Both the position numbers and the translations under genes were made by a program. The notes below the pieces were generated by a model. The model saw only the letters and a program-made list of their open reading frames with translations, searched no databases and was not told the origin of the DNA. DNA of 64,000 nucleotides from Natronincola peptidivorans (lineage in GTDB: Bacteria > Bacillota > Clostridia > Peptostreptococcales > Natronincolaceae): contig NZ_FOHU01000008.1 in assembly GCF_900111615.1 (NCBI RefSeq), positions 62,001 through 126,000 on the forward strand, given 5' to 3'. Numbering within the stretch: the first letter of the stretch is position 1; every line of letters starts with the position of its first letter. Positions 26,518 through 36,272 of this stretch are shown in pieces.

Positions 26518-29500
26518 TTAATCATTTACCGTCACAGTGACCTCATCAATCTTGGTTGTATCTGCAATGGATGTGACTTTAATATCTGTTGTACCTGCTG
26601 CTACTGCTGTTATTAAACCATTTGTATCTACTGTCGCTACAGTTTCGTTACTGGACTCCCAAGTCACCATTTGATTAGTGGCATTGGCTGGGAAAAACAC
26701 CTCCAGCATTTGTAGTGTATCTCCAACTGATATCGTATCTTGGCCACCTTCCCCTGATAGGGATATGTCTTGAACTGGAATTGTTACTCCAGGTTCGATA
26801 GAAAAGGCTCTTATGGCTCGAGCATTAATATCTTTATTTTTATCATAGTTTATAGAATTTGCTGTGTTTGTCATTCCTAGCATTCCTGCCATATTGTCTG
26901 CCCAAAATCCACTACCCTCAGAAGAACTCCAGTAATTATTACCTGTGTTAAAACCATAATCTTGATATAATTCGTCATAAATCGCTATTAGCTCATCTAT
27001 TGAAGGAAGAAACCAGTCTTTATATCCTCCCCACTCTAGATAATAAGATAATTGTGCTGCTTTATTTGTTTCCCCATCAATATTTAGCCAGCTTGTAACA
27101 ATGCTAGTATTCATAGCACCTGTGCCTATAGCGGAGTCTGTTCCTCCAATTGTATTTCCATATGCACCCCATTCAACTTGCCATTGGGTGGATGCAGGAG
27201 CGGCCTCTAAATATCTCCATCCATCGGCATCGTTACCTTTATCATAGAATATGATACCGCCTGCTGGTCCAGTCTCACCAATCTCATATGCTGCCCTTTT
27301 CCAAAGCCCATCCTGTGTTGCCGCATAGTATTTTGCAGCTCCATGAGAGTTATAGCAGTCACGGAAGTTGTTATCAGACCCTAGCATATTGTCTTGAATA
27401 TTAATATCTGATCCTACAATTATATCAGTGATGTTATTATCTGCAAAAGCATTGTTTTCTATATTTTCTACACTATTTGGAATTATTATTTTTGTAAGGT
27501 CTTTGTCTTTAAAGGCTTCTGCACCGATATTCTTCACATAAACCCCATTAATAGCATGTGGTATCACCACTTCTGAACCACCATTCTTATCATAATCTGT
27601 GATGGTACCGGTAGAACTATCAAATGTGAAATATACATCTGGTGTTGCTTTATACCATTTTTTTAATGAGCCACTGGTAATGTACTTCCCAGCTCCTTCT
27701 GTCTCATAAACATCTCTAAAGTTATTAGTGCCATCTAATAAAGAGTTCCCTATAGTTACACCTGAACCTATTGTAATACCATAAATATTATTATCCCTTA
27801 AGGCACTAGCACTAATGCTTTCTAAACTATTTGGTAATTTTATACTGGTTAATTGGTTTTCTCTAAAAGCGCTCATCCAAATCGCTTCGATGGTATCAGG
27901 AAGCACAACACTAGTAAGTGATTTATAACTAAATGCATCTCCTCCAATAATAGTTACATCATACCCATTTATTGTAGATGGGATCATAACATCCAGTCCG
28001 CCTGCATTATCATAGCCTGTGATTCTGCCTGTTGAGCTGATAAATGTGAAATATTGTTCAGGTGTTGTTTCTGCATATAGACCTTGTTGTTTTGCATTAT
28101 TAAATGCTGTTGTTGCTGTTGCTAAAGCAGTTAATGCATCATCAACTTCTTGTTGGGTTGCACTGGCATCATTGGCTACACCTTCAGCTGTGGCAATGGC
28201 TGTTTCGTATGCTGTCATTACTTCCTGTGTAACCCACTGGTCAGTTGTTGGTACATCTGAGCCATCTGTGCTTACTGTTACTGTTCCTTTATTTGTTTCT
28301 GCATCTGCTATGGCTCCAACTAATGCTGTTTTATTTACTGGGGAACCAGGATCTACCACTGCAACATCTGCTGTTAGCTGCTGCGTGCTTATTACTAAAG
28401 CATCTGCATCTAAGGTAATTGTTCCTACTCCTGGATTCGCTAGATTTCCATATACTTCTGCTGTTACTGTGGTACTATTGGTTCTAGCTACTGTACCTAT
28501 GTTCATTCCTTGGAATACACCACCTAGTGAAACATCATTTGCATAAACTGTATTTACAACCGTATCATTTGCTATTGTTAATGTGAAGGTTTCATCAAAG
28601 TTATTATCTATAGTTACTTGTGATGGCGATACAGTCATTTTTGGTTTTGTTGTTTCATCCACTGTATAAGAAAATGTTGCAACTGAACTATTGTTCATAC
28701 CACTCTTAGCACCAATAGCTTTTATCGTTGTGGCTGCGTTTATGGTAATAGGGTTGGTATATTGGTTGCTACTGGTTGTTGGGGTGCTGCCATCTAAGGT
28801 GTAATAGATTGTTGCACCTGTTGTTGCTGTGCTTAAAGTAACGCTTGTTCCCATCGCCGCTTTACCTGCTGATGGTGTAGCAGTAATCCCACTTACAGAA
28901 GCTGTTGAGCTGCCAGATGAACCACCAGAGCCACCTGAGCTTCTAGGCTGTAGGTTCTCTGGCAGGTTCACCTTGTATTCTGAATCCTCCGCTCCTGCCC
29001 CTAAAGCTCTAATTATTCTTCCTTCATTGGTGACATTTGTTGTTGTATTAACATCTAGTAAATCTATTACCGTTTCTTTTGAAGTGGTGACTTTGGTGTC
29101 TTTTATTTCCTTGTATACGATTAGCTTTTTAATGGTAGTATCTTCTTGTGTGGTAAGACTGATACTATCTGACATAATAGTAACTTCTTCATAATCACCC
29201 TGTAAAATCACTTCATTACCTGCTGTTTCTGGGTAGATCATTAGGGATGTAATCCCTGTACCGACTGCAAGAATTCGTATTCCACTTCTGGCTTTTTGGA
29301 TAATGATTCGATTGTATCTCCCATCGTTGATATAAATACTATCCATACCTCCACCTCTGATGTATGTGTCTCCTTCTACGGTAACATTGTTTAAGTATAC
29401 TTCTCCATCCCCTACTTCCTCTGCTATGATGAGGTCTCCCTTGATGACTATGTTTTGCAGGGTAACTCCATCTGCCTTGATATAAACATCTCCATCAAAT

Positions 29501-30195
29501 GCTTCTGTGTCTGTTTCAGGACCATAGATTCCAGCTTTGTCTATGATTCCCGTGAATTCTTCTTTTTCTTCAGATATTTTTTTTCTATCCATCATGGCCT
29601 TATTTAGCACTACTAAGGCCTCTGCCCTTGTTATGGGATTAGCTGCTTTAAAGCTGCCATCTGGATAACCCCTCATATAGCCTGCCTCTACAGCAGCACC
29701 TACATAACCTCTACTCCAGCTAGGTATACTGGATGTATCAGTGAAGTCCTCTGCTGCATTGGGGTCTCGGATTAAATCCATGAGCTTTGTTAAGACAACT
29801 GCTGTCTCCTGTCGACTGATTTGGTTGCCAGGCCCCATTCTGCCATCTGGGTATCCACTGATATAGCCTGCTGCTATGGCTCTCTTTATTGATGCAGCAA
29901 ACCAGTCTCCTTCCTTTACATCATTAAAGGATATGGTTGTTTCTTCAGTAAATTCAAAGGCTTTATTGGTCAATGCAATAAATTCAGCCCTTGTTATGGG
30001 GTTATTGGGTCGAAAGCTGCCATCGGGATAGCCACTGGCTAAGCCTTCCTCTATCCATTTGTTAATAACCGCTCCGGCCCAGTGCCCCTCTAGATCATTT
30101 GTTTCACCAAAGACTGCTAGAGGCATCATGGTGATTAGCATCAATAAACTAATCAGCAGGGCTGTTTTTTTCTTCCATTGAATCTTTCCTCGCAT
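26518..30195 (-). CDS. Giant SLH surface protein with beta-helix, FIVAR, BspA-LRR, DUF1566 and Ig-like domains
   Basis: The 1225-residue protein starts with a signal peptide (1-29) and three SLH repeats (about 30-205), which should fix it to the cell wall. A beta-solenoid-like region (about 215-420) and a Gly/Ser linker follow. Then come a chitobiase-type beta domain (TPSAGKAAMGTSVTLS...), a FIVAR-like helical segment (near 690), two BspA-type leucine-rich segments (about 760-960), a DUF1566-like block (WRYLEAAPAS...WSSSEGSGFW) and a C-terminal Big2 Ig domain. The mosaic suggests adhesion or a cell-surface scaffold. It follows the LemA gene by 17 nt. Confidence 0.9.
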   Translation of the reverse strand: MRGKIQWKKKTALLISLLMLITMMPLAVFGETNDLEGHWAGAVINKWIEEGLASGYPDGSFRPNNPITRAEFIALTNKAFEFTEETTISFNDVKEGDWFAASIKRAIAAGYISGYPDGRMGPGNQISRQETAVVLTKLMDLIRDPNAAEDFTDTSSIPSWSRGYVGAAVEAGYMRGYPDGSFKAANPITRAEALVVLNKAMMDRKKISEEKEEFTGIIDKAGIYGPETDTEAFDGDVYIKADGVTLQNIVIKGDLIIAEEVGDGEVYLNNVTVEGDTYIRGGGMDSIYINDGRYNRIIIQKARSGIRILAVGTGITSLMIYPETAGNEVILQGDYEEVTIMSDSISLTTQEDTTIKKLIVYKEIKDTKVTTSKETVIDLLDVNTTTNVTNEGRIIRALGAGAEDSEYKVNLPENLQPRSSGGSGGSSGSSTASVSGITATPSAGKAAMGTSVTLSTATTGATIYYTLDGSTPTTSSNQYTNPITINAATTIKAIGAKSGMNNSSVATFSYTVDETTKPKMTVSPSQVTIDNNFDETFTLTIANDTVVNTVYANDVSLGGVFQGMNIGTVARTNSTTVTAEVYGNLANPGVGTITLDADALVISTQQLTADVAVVDPGSPVNKTALVGAIADAETNKGTVTVSTDGSDVPTTDQWVTQEVMTAYETAIATAEGVANDASATQQEVDDALTALATATTAFNNAKQQGLYAETTPEQYFTFISSTGRITGYDNAGGLDVMIPSTINGYDVTIIGGDAFSYKSLTSVVLPDTIEAIWMSAFRENQLTSIKLPNSLESISASALRDNNIYGITIGSGVTIGNSLLDGTNNFRDVYETEGAGKYITSGSLKKWYKATPDVYFTFDSSTGTITDYDKNGGSEVVIPHAINGVYVKNIGAEAFKDKDLTKIIIPNSVENIENNAFADNNITDIIVGSDINIQDNMLGSDNNFRDCYNSHGAAKYYAATQDGLWKRAAYEIGETGPAGGIIFYDKGNDADGWRYLEAAPASTQWQVEWGAYGNTIGGTDSAIGTGAMNTSIVTSWLNIDGETNKAAQLSYYLEWGGYKDWFLPSIDELIAIYDELYQDYGFNTGNNYWSSSEGSGFWADNMAGMLGMTNTANSINYDKNKDINARAIRAFSIEPGVTIPVQDISLSGEGGQDTISVGDTLQMLEVFFPANATNQMVTWESSNETVATVDTNGLITAVAAGTTDIKVTSIADTTKIDEVTVTVND

Positions 30196-30212
30196 CTTAT
30201 TTCCTCCCTATC

Positions 30213-30794
30213 CTATATTTCAATCCTACAGTATGATTTTTTATGTAAGTCTGGAGTCTCCCCTAAAAAACATGGCATCGGTTTAATTCCTAGTATCCTG
30301 CTAGTAATATTGCTGGGAAAAGTTGATAAATACTTGTTATAACTCATCACTTTATCATCATATAGTTTGTAGTAGCTCTTAACTTTTTGATTTAGCTCCT
30401 TCAATTGATTTTGTAGTTGAGTAAAATCCTTCTTAATACTACATTCTTCATGGTTTCCGCTGTTTTGCAAAAGCCTTTCTAATCCACAACTGATTTCTAG
30501 GGAGGATTTCATCACTTCCTCGGTTGTTGTCGCATTGATAAAATCATGTTCTGCCTCCATGATTTGACTAAGCAATTCTTTTTCTTGCATATCATAGCTA
30601 GAAATTGTTTTTACATACTTCAGCATTAAATCAGTTCTAATTTTTAGCTGTAAATAGATTAATTGTAGATAAATAATTCTCCAACTGTTCTCTACCTCAG
30701 TTTTTTTGTTAATGATATTGTTATAAAAGTATAGAGTCCAGCTGGCTATGATAATAATGCTGATAAAAATTCCTCCAATCATTGTCTGGTACAT
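30213..30794 (-). CDS. LemA-family membrane protein
   Basis: The 193-residue protein has one N-terminal membrane helix (about 5-24) followed by long amphipathic helices. The C-terminal pattern YNKYLSTFPSNITSRILGIKPMPCF is the LemA hallmark. A canonical LemA has VENAWAQIDVQLKRR; here it reads VENSWRIIYLQLIYLQLKIRTDLM. Function of the family is unknown; some are linked to surface or stress modules. It is the first gene of a two-gene unit with the giant SLH protein and lies behind promoter element E2. Confidence 0.8.
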   Translation of the reverse strand: MYQTMIGGIFISIIIIASWTLYFYNNIINKKTEVENSWRIIYLQLIYLQLKIRTDLMLKYVKTISSYDMQEKELLSQIMEAEHDFINATTTEEVMKSSLEISCGLERLLQNSGNHEECSIKKDFTQLQNQLKELNQKVKSYYKLYDDKVMSYNKYLSTFPSNITSRILGIKPMPCFLGETPDLHKKSYCRIEI

Positions 30795-30923
30795 AGTCTA
30801 ACCACCTTACTTATGGCTTGGGGTACCTAGTTGAAAAACTCTGTATTTGATTAAATCAGCTACTCATAAGTCTCTCATGATTTTCACCCCCTCTTTGCAT
30901 GAATTATCTTGTGATGTCATATC

Positions 30924-31004
30924 ATTATAGCTTTATTTCCTCTATCAAAAATCACACAAAAGGGGTGGTTTTTGACAAAAAACGACCCCACACAAAAAGG
31001 GTAG
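30924..31004 (-). promoter_or_regulatory. Promoter with twin direct repeats, copy E2
   Basis: TATAAT (30924-30929, minus strand) is preceded by exactly 21 nt and then ACCCCTTTTGTGTGAT. ACCCTTTTTGTGTGGG lies 36 nt further up. Spacings are identical to E1 at 26180-26260, while the intervening bases differ, which argues for selection. It should drive the LemA-SLH operon, and it lies next to the gene for the membrane LuxR protein. Confidence 0.75.
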
Positions 31005-31025
31005 GTAGGTATTTTTCAAAAAAGT

Positions 31026-31052
31026 AAAAAGCCCAAGGCTTCATACCTGGGC
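31026..31052 (-). terminator. Terminator of the membrane LuxR gene
   Basis: GCCCA/TGGGC stem with a 12-nt loop, followed by five T residues on the minus strand. It sits just before the stop codon of the gene and right beside element E2. Confidence 0.7.
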
Positions 31053-31054
31053 AT

Positions 31055-32491
31055 TTAGACTGGTTTCTCTTCTTCCTCTGAAAAGATTTTGATTAATTCC
31101 ATCTTGCTATTGATATTTAATTTTTGATAGATATTTTTCACATGATATTTCATGGTATTTTCACTTATGTAAAGATTTTCTGCTATACCTTTATAGGTGT
31201 AACCCTTAAGTAGAAAATCTACAATTTCTATTTCTCGATCTGTTAGCTGTTTTTTTATCTTGAAGTCTGTCATGGCTATTTCTTGCTGGTTATCCTCCAT
31301 ATTTACAAACTGAAAGAGGAATTCATGTCCTTTAAGGAGCTTTGTAAGCTGCATATGCAGTATAGGCAGGAGGGTCATAATAGCAAAAATAATAATTAAA
31401 GCAATAAGAGAGGCTGTAAAATATCCTTTTTCTATGTAAACCAAATTGCTTCCGATAAAACCTCCAATGCTAATACCTAATACATTCATGGATAGTCCTA
31501 TTCCCAGTACCTTTGCCGGATTTTCACTATAGTCAAAAAATTCTCCCAAAATGCTCCACCAAAATAGGTCAAATACCCCTAAGGCCGACATCATTAAGGT
31601 ATTGATAATAAGATAGCTTAAAACAGACTTATCTAACACCATAAAGGATATATAGGATAGTCCTATCATAGTGAGGGCAATGTATAAAATATAAGCTTGA
31701 TTTATTTGATTTTTAAAATGCTTAAGAAGGAATAGTATGATGATATAGGGTACTGCCCAATAATAACTGGTCAATAATTGGTGATGGGCAAAGGCTGGTA
31801 TAACTACCTGATACATTAGCCCCGAAGTTATGGTGATAACTAATATAAATAAACATAGGGTTGCTAATGGTCTTGTGCTGTTGGGTATCCTTTGAGGTGT
31901 TTTTTCTAAATGTGCTTTATGAAAGAGTCTATCTTCTGAGTAAGCCTCAAGTCTAAAGGTTAAGAATAATCCTACTGCCAAAGCCATGATGGCTATCGTT
32001 AATCCCCAGAATGCTGAAACATTTACAGCAATGCCATTGATAAAAATCATCAATACATTTGAGTAGATCAAAACATCTGCTGCTGTTTTAAATCTTTGTT
32101 CTTTTTTTGAATAGGCTTTAAAGTAGAACCCCCAGCTGGCCACAAAGATACCCGCAAAAAAAGATATGGCAGTAATAGAGATATACCACAGTATAGACAA
32201 AGGCAGAAAGAAAATAAGACTTCCTAATATACATACAACAGTAGATGTAATCATTGCCATTTTGGCAGTAACTTGCTTTTTAATAAAATACCAACTGGTG
32301 ATTAATCCAATAAAATGTGCCAAAATAGCTATGGTATTATGATGGATCCCTACTCTATCTGTATTTTCCATAAGGTTGTAAAGAACTTGCCCCTCAAAAG
32401 GAACAGACAATAACCACCCAGATACAAGTGAAAAGCTTATGATGGACAGTTTTCGCTGATCCTTTTCTAATTCTGCCATAAATACACCCAT
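31055..32491 (-). CDS. Membrane-embedded LuxR-type regulator (12-TM MFS-like sensor plus HTH)
   Basis: The 478-residue protein has about 12 hydrophobic segments resembling a major-facilitator fold (about 10-385). A short linker and a C-terminal LuxR HTH follow (about 412-472; LTDREIEIVDFLLKGYTYKGIAENLYISENTMKYH in shortened form). Such one-component regulators are common in anaerobic Firmicutes and Actinobacteria; the membrane part would sense a ligand or transport state and the cytosolic HTH would bind DNA. No phosphorylation domain is present. The adjacent divergence-like element E2 and the matching E1 are the natural candidate targets. Confidence 0.9.
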   Translation of the reverse strand: MGVFMAELEKDQRKLSIISFSLVSGWLLSVPFEGQVLYNLMENTDRVGIHHNTIAILAHFIGLITSWYFIKKQVTAKMAMITSTVVCILGSLIFFLPLSILWYISITAISFFAGIFVASWGFYFKAYSKKEQRFKTAADVLIYSNVLMIFINGIAVNVSAFWGLTIAIMALAVGLFLTFRLEAYSEDRLFHKAHLEKTPQRIPNSTRPLATLCLFILVITITSGLMYQVVIPAFAHHQLLTSYYWAVPYIIILFLLKHFKNQINQAYILYIALTMIGLSYISFMVLDKSVLSYLIINTLMMSALGVFDLFWWSILGEFFDYSENPAKVLGIGLSMNVLGISIGGFIGSNLVYIEKGYFTASLIALIIIFAIMTLLPILHMQLTKLLKGHEFLFQFVNMEDNQQEIAMTDFKIKKQLTDREIEIVDFLLKGYTYKGIAENLYISENTMKYHVKNIYQKLNINSKMELIKIFSEEEEKPV

Positions 32492-32697
32492 TATTAATAG
32501 TCCTCCATACTAGTATTAAAGCTCTCAAAAGAATTCTATGATAATAAATATCAATCATAAAAAAGAAGCTGTGAAAAATATTACACTTTGTGGTTATATT
32601 TTACAGTATTCTCTTGTACTTGTCTAGTGCTAAAGGCCTATGCAAAATAAGCTGTTGTGCTAGTTAAACTCTTTAAATATAAGAATCCTGTTATCAA

Positions 32698-32970
32698 CTA
32701 ACAGAACAGCTTAGCAGTAGTAATTGTATCTCTTTCAAGCTCTTCTAGATATTGATAAGCCTCTTTTGCAGTTTTCCCACACATTTCTTCAGAAGGCTTT
32801 AAGTTAATACATACAGCTGGTCTTTCTTGTTTCCCAAACAGCTTACATTTATTATCATTTGTTAACTGGATACACCTAACTCCTGCCGGCTTACCATTGG
32901 GCATGCCCGGTATGGGAGAGGATATCGACGGTGCAATACAACAGGCTGCACATCCTAATCTGCATTTCAT
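32698..32970 (-). CDS. YkgJ-type cysteine-cluster protein
   Basis: This 90-residue protein starts MKCRLGCAACCIAPS and contains about eight cysteines in the YkgJ pattern: CRLGCAACC, then GVRCIQLTNDNKCKLF and RPAVCINLKPSEEMC. They probably bind zinc or an Fe-S cluster. Function is unknown. The ATG at 32968-32970, with AGGAGG upstream, is chosen over a start 12 codons earlier that lacks a site. It appears monocistronic. Confidence 0.85.
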   Translation of the reverse strand: MKCRLGCAACCIAPSISSPIPGMPNGKPAGVRCIQLTNDNKCKLFGKQERPAVCINLKPSEEMCGKTAKEAYQYLEELERDTITTAKLFC

Positions 32971-33058
32971 ATATATTTCTCCTCCTATTCTACATAATAA
33001 TATCATATATAGAATGATGTTATAAGGTGATTTAAATAGCTTTAAATGATATCAAAAA

Positions 33059-33091
33059 GAGAGGAATCTTTTCTTTTAAAAGATTCCTCTT
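33059..33091 (-). terminator. Terminator after the SpoIIAA-like gene
   Basis: AAGAGGAATCTTTT/AAAAGATTCCTCTT is a perfect 14-bp stem with a 5-nt loop, about 100 nt beyond the stop codon at 33189. It is nearly symmetric and may work in both directions. Confidence 0.75.
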
Positions 33092-33188
33092 GTGTTCTTC
33101 CTCTACTCTTCAGTATTCATGAGTATTAAAAACAGTTTCAACTATTACTATATTCCTTCATTAAAGATAGGAATAAAATCAAAGGAAA

Positions 33189-33584
33189 TTATATGTTTAA
33201 GGTTTTTATCCATTCTAGAGCTTGTTCTTCAGAACTAAAGTGGTTAGTAACCAATTCATTTACATTAGCCTCATTTTGATGACGCTGAGCCTGAGCTTTA
33301 ATAGCAACAGCTTTTTCTACAATAAATGCAATTGCAACGCCCCCTGCCTTTTCAACCTCCTCATGAAACTTAGACAGTACTTCAGATACCTCAGGATCAA
33401 GAACAGGGGCCATCTTTGTAATATCTGGCATAAAAGCCCACTTGCCGTTAAAAGTTTTCCCTTTACTAACTACATCCTTAATATTGTTTAGTACATCCGT
33501 TTTAGTAAAACTGCCATTAGCAACAGATTTGACAACCTTTCTACCTGGAACAACTGAAATAACATACTTCGCTTTATTATCCAT
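33189..33584 (-). CDS. SpoIIAA/STAS-like protein paired with a chemoreceptor
   Basis: The 131-residue soluble protein is of uncertain family. Its order of strands and helices (YVISVVPGRKVVKSVANGSFTK..., FNGKWAFMPDITKMA, GGVAIAFIVEKAVAIK, FSSEEQALEWIKTL at the end) fits the SpoIIAA-like fold, in which the last motif precedes the C-terminal helix. It lacks an obvious conserved phosphorylatable serine of anti-sigma antagonists. It lies 48 nt after the MCP gene on the same strand and shares its terminator, so it may be an accessory to that receptor (inference). Confidence 0.6.
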   Translation of the reverse strand: MDNKAKYVISVVPGRKVVKSVANGSFTKTDVLNNIKDVVSKGKTFNGKWAFMPDITKMAPVLDPEVSEVLSKFHEEVEKAGGVAIAFIVEKAVAIKAQAQRHQNEANVNELVTNHFSSEEQALEWIKTLNI

Positions 33585-33632
33585 TCTTTCTACCTCCTCA
33601 TTTCTTATTTTTTAAGCTGATTGTTAGGTCAA

Positions 33633-34871
33633 CTAAAGCGTGTTCAATATCATTTTTAATTCTTCTGATGAGCTTATGAGGTTAGCTGTTAGGTCACTCA
33701 TATCTTTATCATCAGCATTTTGTTGTTTAATTAATTTAGAAACCTTATGGGTACTTGAAAGAGTTTCATCTGCAATCATAACAAGGGAGTATCCAGTTTC
33801 ACTTACTTTTTCACTAGAAATACAGGCTTTTTGGACTAGATCATTACTATCATTTAGTTGTGTTTTTACTTTTTGGTTATCCTCTACAATTGTGTTAAAA
33901 GTATCTCTAGTGTTTTGGATGCTGTCAATGCTTTTTTCAATCAACTCTTTGCTATGCCCCATAGAATTAACTGCTTCCTGAGAGTTGTTTTGAATTTCTT
34001 TAATTAAAGAAGATATCTCCTCTGTAGCCTTCTTGGATTCAATTGCAAGTTTTCCTACTTCGTCAGCAACCACTGCAAATCCACGCCCAGACTCCCCTGC
34101 TCTTGCAGCTTCAATTGCTGCATTTAAAGCTAGTAAATTTGTTTGACCTGCAATACTATCTATTGATTTAGTTATGTTATTAATTTCCAGTATTTTTTCA
34201 TTCAAGTTTAAAATAATTACATCCGTATCAGCTATTTTGTTTAAAATGAATTTAATTTCATTTACACTGTTTTCAATCATAGTATTTCCATGCTGAGCAG
34301 ACTCAAGAGTATCTGATGCAAGTTTAGCAACCATATGTTGACTCTCCATTACTTTGTTTATGTCTTCCGACATTTCAGTAGCAGTTCCATTTATGCTGTC
34401 TATTTCTAAGAACTGATTATTAATTCTCTGAGTCATATCCTGCATATAATCTGTTGTGTTTTGAATAGTTTCTGCTTTTTTATCCATCAGTGACTTTAAC
34501 TGCAGACTAAGGTCATTGATCTGTTGAATATTATTTGAATAACGGGTGAATACTTCATTACTATTTTCCTCTAAGAGATTTAATGATTGATGATTGGAAT
34601 TATCCGAAGAAGCTGCTAACTCACCTATACTAGTACCACCATTCTTTTTATCATTTAGCTGGGACGATGACGGACTATTCTGTAATAATTTCTTAACAAA
34701 AATAACCGTCAGAATTAAAGAAAGCATAGCAACACCTGAAGTCATTCTTAACCGTTTATCCATATCTGCTAAGAAAAATATTATTACATTTGAAAATAAA
34801 GTGATTCCATAGAATGACACCAATAAATGATTTGTAATAGATATTTTTGTATTGGAGTTTGAGGAATTCAT
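33633..34871 (-). CDS. Methyl-accepting chemotaxis protein without an external sensor domain
   Basis: The 412-residue protein has two close N-terminal membrane segments (about 15-65) with only a few residues between them, so no periplasmic ligand domain is present. Long coiled-coil helices follow. The conserved hairpin tip reads [24 protein letters not shown], with ...[15 protein letters not shown] after it. The start ATG at 34869-34871 has GGAGGG upstream; an ATG six codons earlier lies inside that site. It could sense membrane state or need a partner, for which the small SpoIIAA-like protein encoded next is a candidate. Confidence 0.9.
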   Translation of the reverse strand: MNSSNSNTKISITNHLLVSFYGITLFSNVIIFFLADMDKRLRMTSGVAMLSLILTVIFVKKLLQNSPSSSQLNDKKNGGTSIGELAASSDNSNHQSLNLLEENSNEVFTRYSNNIQQINDLSLQLKSLMDKKAETIQNTTDYMQDMTQRINNQFLEIDSINGTATEMSEDINKVMESQHMVAKLASDTLESAQHGNTMIENSVNEIKFILNKIADTDVIILNLNEKILEINNITKSIDSIAGQTNLLALNAAIEAARAGESGRGFAVVADEVGKLAIESKKATEEISSLIKEIQNNSQEAVNSMGHSKELIEKSIDSIQNTRDTFNTIVEDNQKVKTQLNDSNDLVQKACISSEKVSETGYSLVMIADETLSSTHKVSKLIKQQNADDKDMSDLTANLISSSEELKMILNTL

Positions 34872-35174
34872 AAAAACACCCTCCTTCATTTAGATTTAAC
34901 TACTATAATACTTACTTATTGCAAATAAAGTAGTGCTTCTTTTTTTATAGCTATAGCAATATGAATATATTTGATATAATTCGACATGAGAACGTAAATT
35001 CCTTCAATTAATTCTATTTATTGGAAATATTTATTATAATGAGACCATGACACTATTTAGAAAAACCCAACTTGATTTTCCTAGATAGTTCCATGTTTTC
35101 ACTATATTTTTCTCACTGAAATAATTGTATTAAAAGGCTAGCTGCATGAGAATAATTTGCAAGCTCTACTCTCA
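34872..35174. other. AT-rich intergenic stretch upstream of the chemoreceptor
   Basis: Holds the presumed MCP promoter. No clear sigma-A pair, sigma-D box, RNA gene or repeat was recognised, and no small reading frame with a ribosome binding site was seen. Confidence 0.4.
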
Positions 35175-35228
35175 ATAAAAAAAGAATGGATATAGAGGCT
35201 TAAATAGCCAATAATCTATCCATTCTTT
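35175..35228 (-). terminator. Terminator after purC
   Basis: AAAGAATGGATA (35181-35192) pairs perfectly with TATCCATTCTTT (35217-35228) around a 24-nt loop. A run of T follows on the minus strand. Confidence 0.8.
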
Positions 35229-35265
35229 CTCTATTTTGAAATTTTTAAACTGAGATACCTGGAAA

Positions 35266-35952
35266 TTATTCTCCCAATACCAGTCTTTGCAGCTCTAAAG
35301 GCTCTATATATCTTCCATCCTTATAGGCACGCATATTTCCACCTGAGATTTCATCGATTAGAATAATTTCTCCAGTCTCTTTTCCTCTACCAAACTCAAA
35401 TTTTATATCATACAGTTCTATTTCTTTTGCAGCTAATTCTTCCTTCACTATGTTTCCAATTCTTTTCGTAAGCTCTTTTAATTCCTTGTATTCTTTACTC
35501 GACAGGATTCCCAACATATCAAGGGCATCCTCTGTAATAGGAGGATCTTGACGAGTATCATCCTTAAGAGTCACTTCCACAAATGCTTCTAATGGTTGTC
35601 CCTCAACAGCATATTGGCCATAACGACGAAGAAAACTCCCAACTGCTCTATATCGACAAATAACCTCCAGACCATTTCCAAATACACTAGCTGGTCTTAC
35701 CTTCATACTTGTTTCTTCAATACTTGCATCAATGTAATGAGTAGGTATATCTTTTGCTTTAAGCACTTCAAAAAAATATTTTGTTAGTTTTAGCCCTGCC
35801 ATTCCAGCACCTTCTATAGATAGTCCAACTGTATTGGCACCTGGATCAAATTTACCGTCTTCACCAGTTACATCATCTTTGAATTTAAGCAGATAGTTTC
35901 CATCCTCTAGTGCATATACGTCCTTTGTTTTTCCCATATAAATTCTTTTCAT
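35266..35952 (-). CDS. purC: SAICAR synthase
   Basis: The 228-residue protein joins aspartate to CAIR in purine synthesis. Visible motifs are the GKTKDVY start, FKDDVTGEDGKFDPGANT, the YRAVGSFLRRYG segment and LIDEISGGNMRAYKDG near the end. The ATG at 35952 is preferred to the in-frame TTG three codons earlier because GGGAG is 9 nt upstream. No other pur gene is adjacent, so this copy is separated from any pur operon. No purine riboswitch was recognised upstream. Confidence 0.95.
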   Translation of the reverse strand: MKRIYMGKTKDVYALEDGNYLLKFKDDVTGEDGKFDPGANTVGLSIEGAGMAGLKLTKYFFEVLKAKDIPTHYIDASIEETSMKVRPASVFGNGLEVICRYRAVGSFLRRYGQYAVEGQPLEAFVEVTLKDDTRQDPPITEDALDMLGILSSKEYKELKELTKRIGNIVKEELAAKEIELYDIKFEFGRGKETGEIILIDEISGGNMRAYKDGRYIEPLELQRLVLGE

Positions 35953-36210
35953 CCTTCTCAACTCCCTTATCGATATATAAAATCTTGTCTTTACTAATAT
36001 CTATTATACACTATTTTGATCAAATTCCAAACGTTATTAGTGATTGATTAGTTATAGTTTGTAATAGCATATACATTTATGTAAATGTTTATATTTTAGT
36101 TCGGCATTATAACTTCAACTCATTTTTATAAACACTCCCTGACAGAAGGATGTTATAGTTTTTTATGCATCCTTTTCTGTGTTCTTTTTAGGTTAATTCT
36201 CTAATTACAA
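35953..36210. other. Intergenic stretch upstream of purC
   Basis: AT-rich, with no gene. It must hold the purC promoter, but no convincing -35/-10 pair or purine-riboswitch core was seen. The hairpin at 36211-36253 ends the neighbouring lipoprotein gene. Confidence 0.4.
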
Positions 36211-36253
36211 ACAAAAAACTGGAATTACTATTTTAAAAATAGTAATTCCAGTT
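36211..36253 (-). terminator. Terminator after the GerMN lipoprotein gene
   Basis: AACTGGAATTACTATTT pairs perfectly with its complement (17 bp, 3-nt loop). Six T residues follow on the minus strand, 20 nt beyond the stop codon. Confidence 0.9.
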
Positions 36254-36272
36254 GCCTTCAAACTTCAATTCT

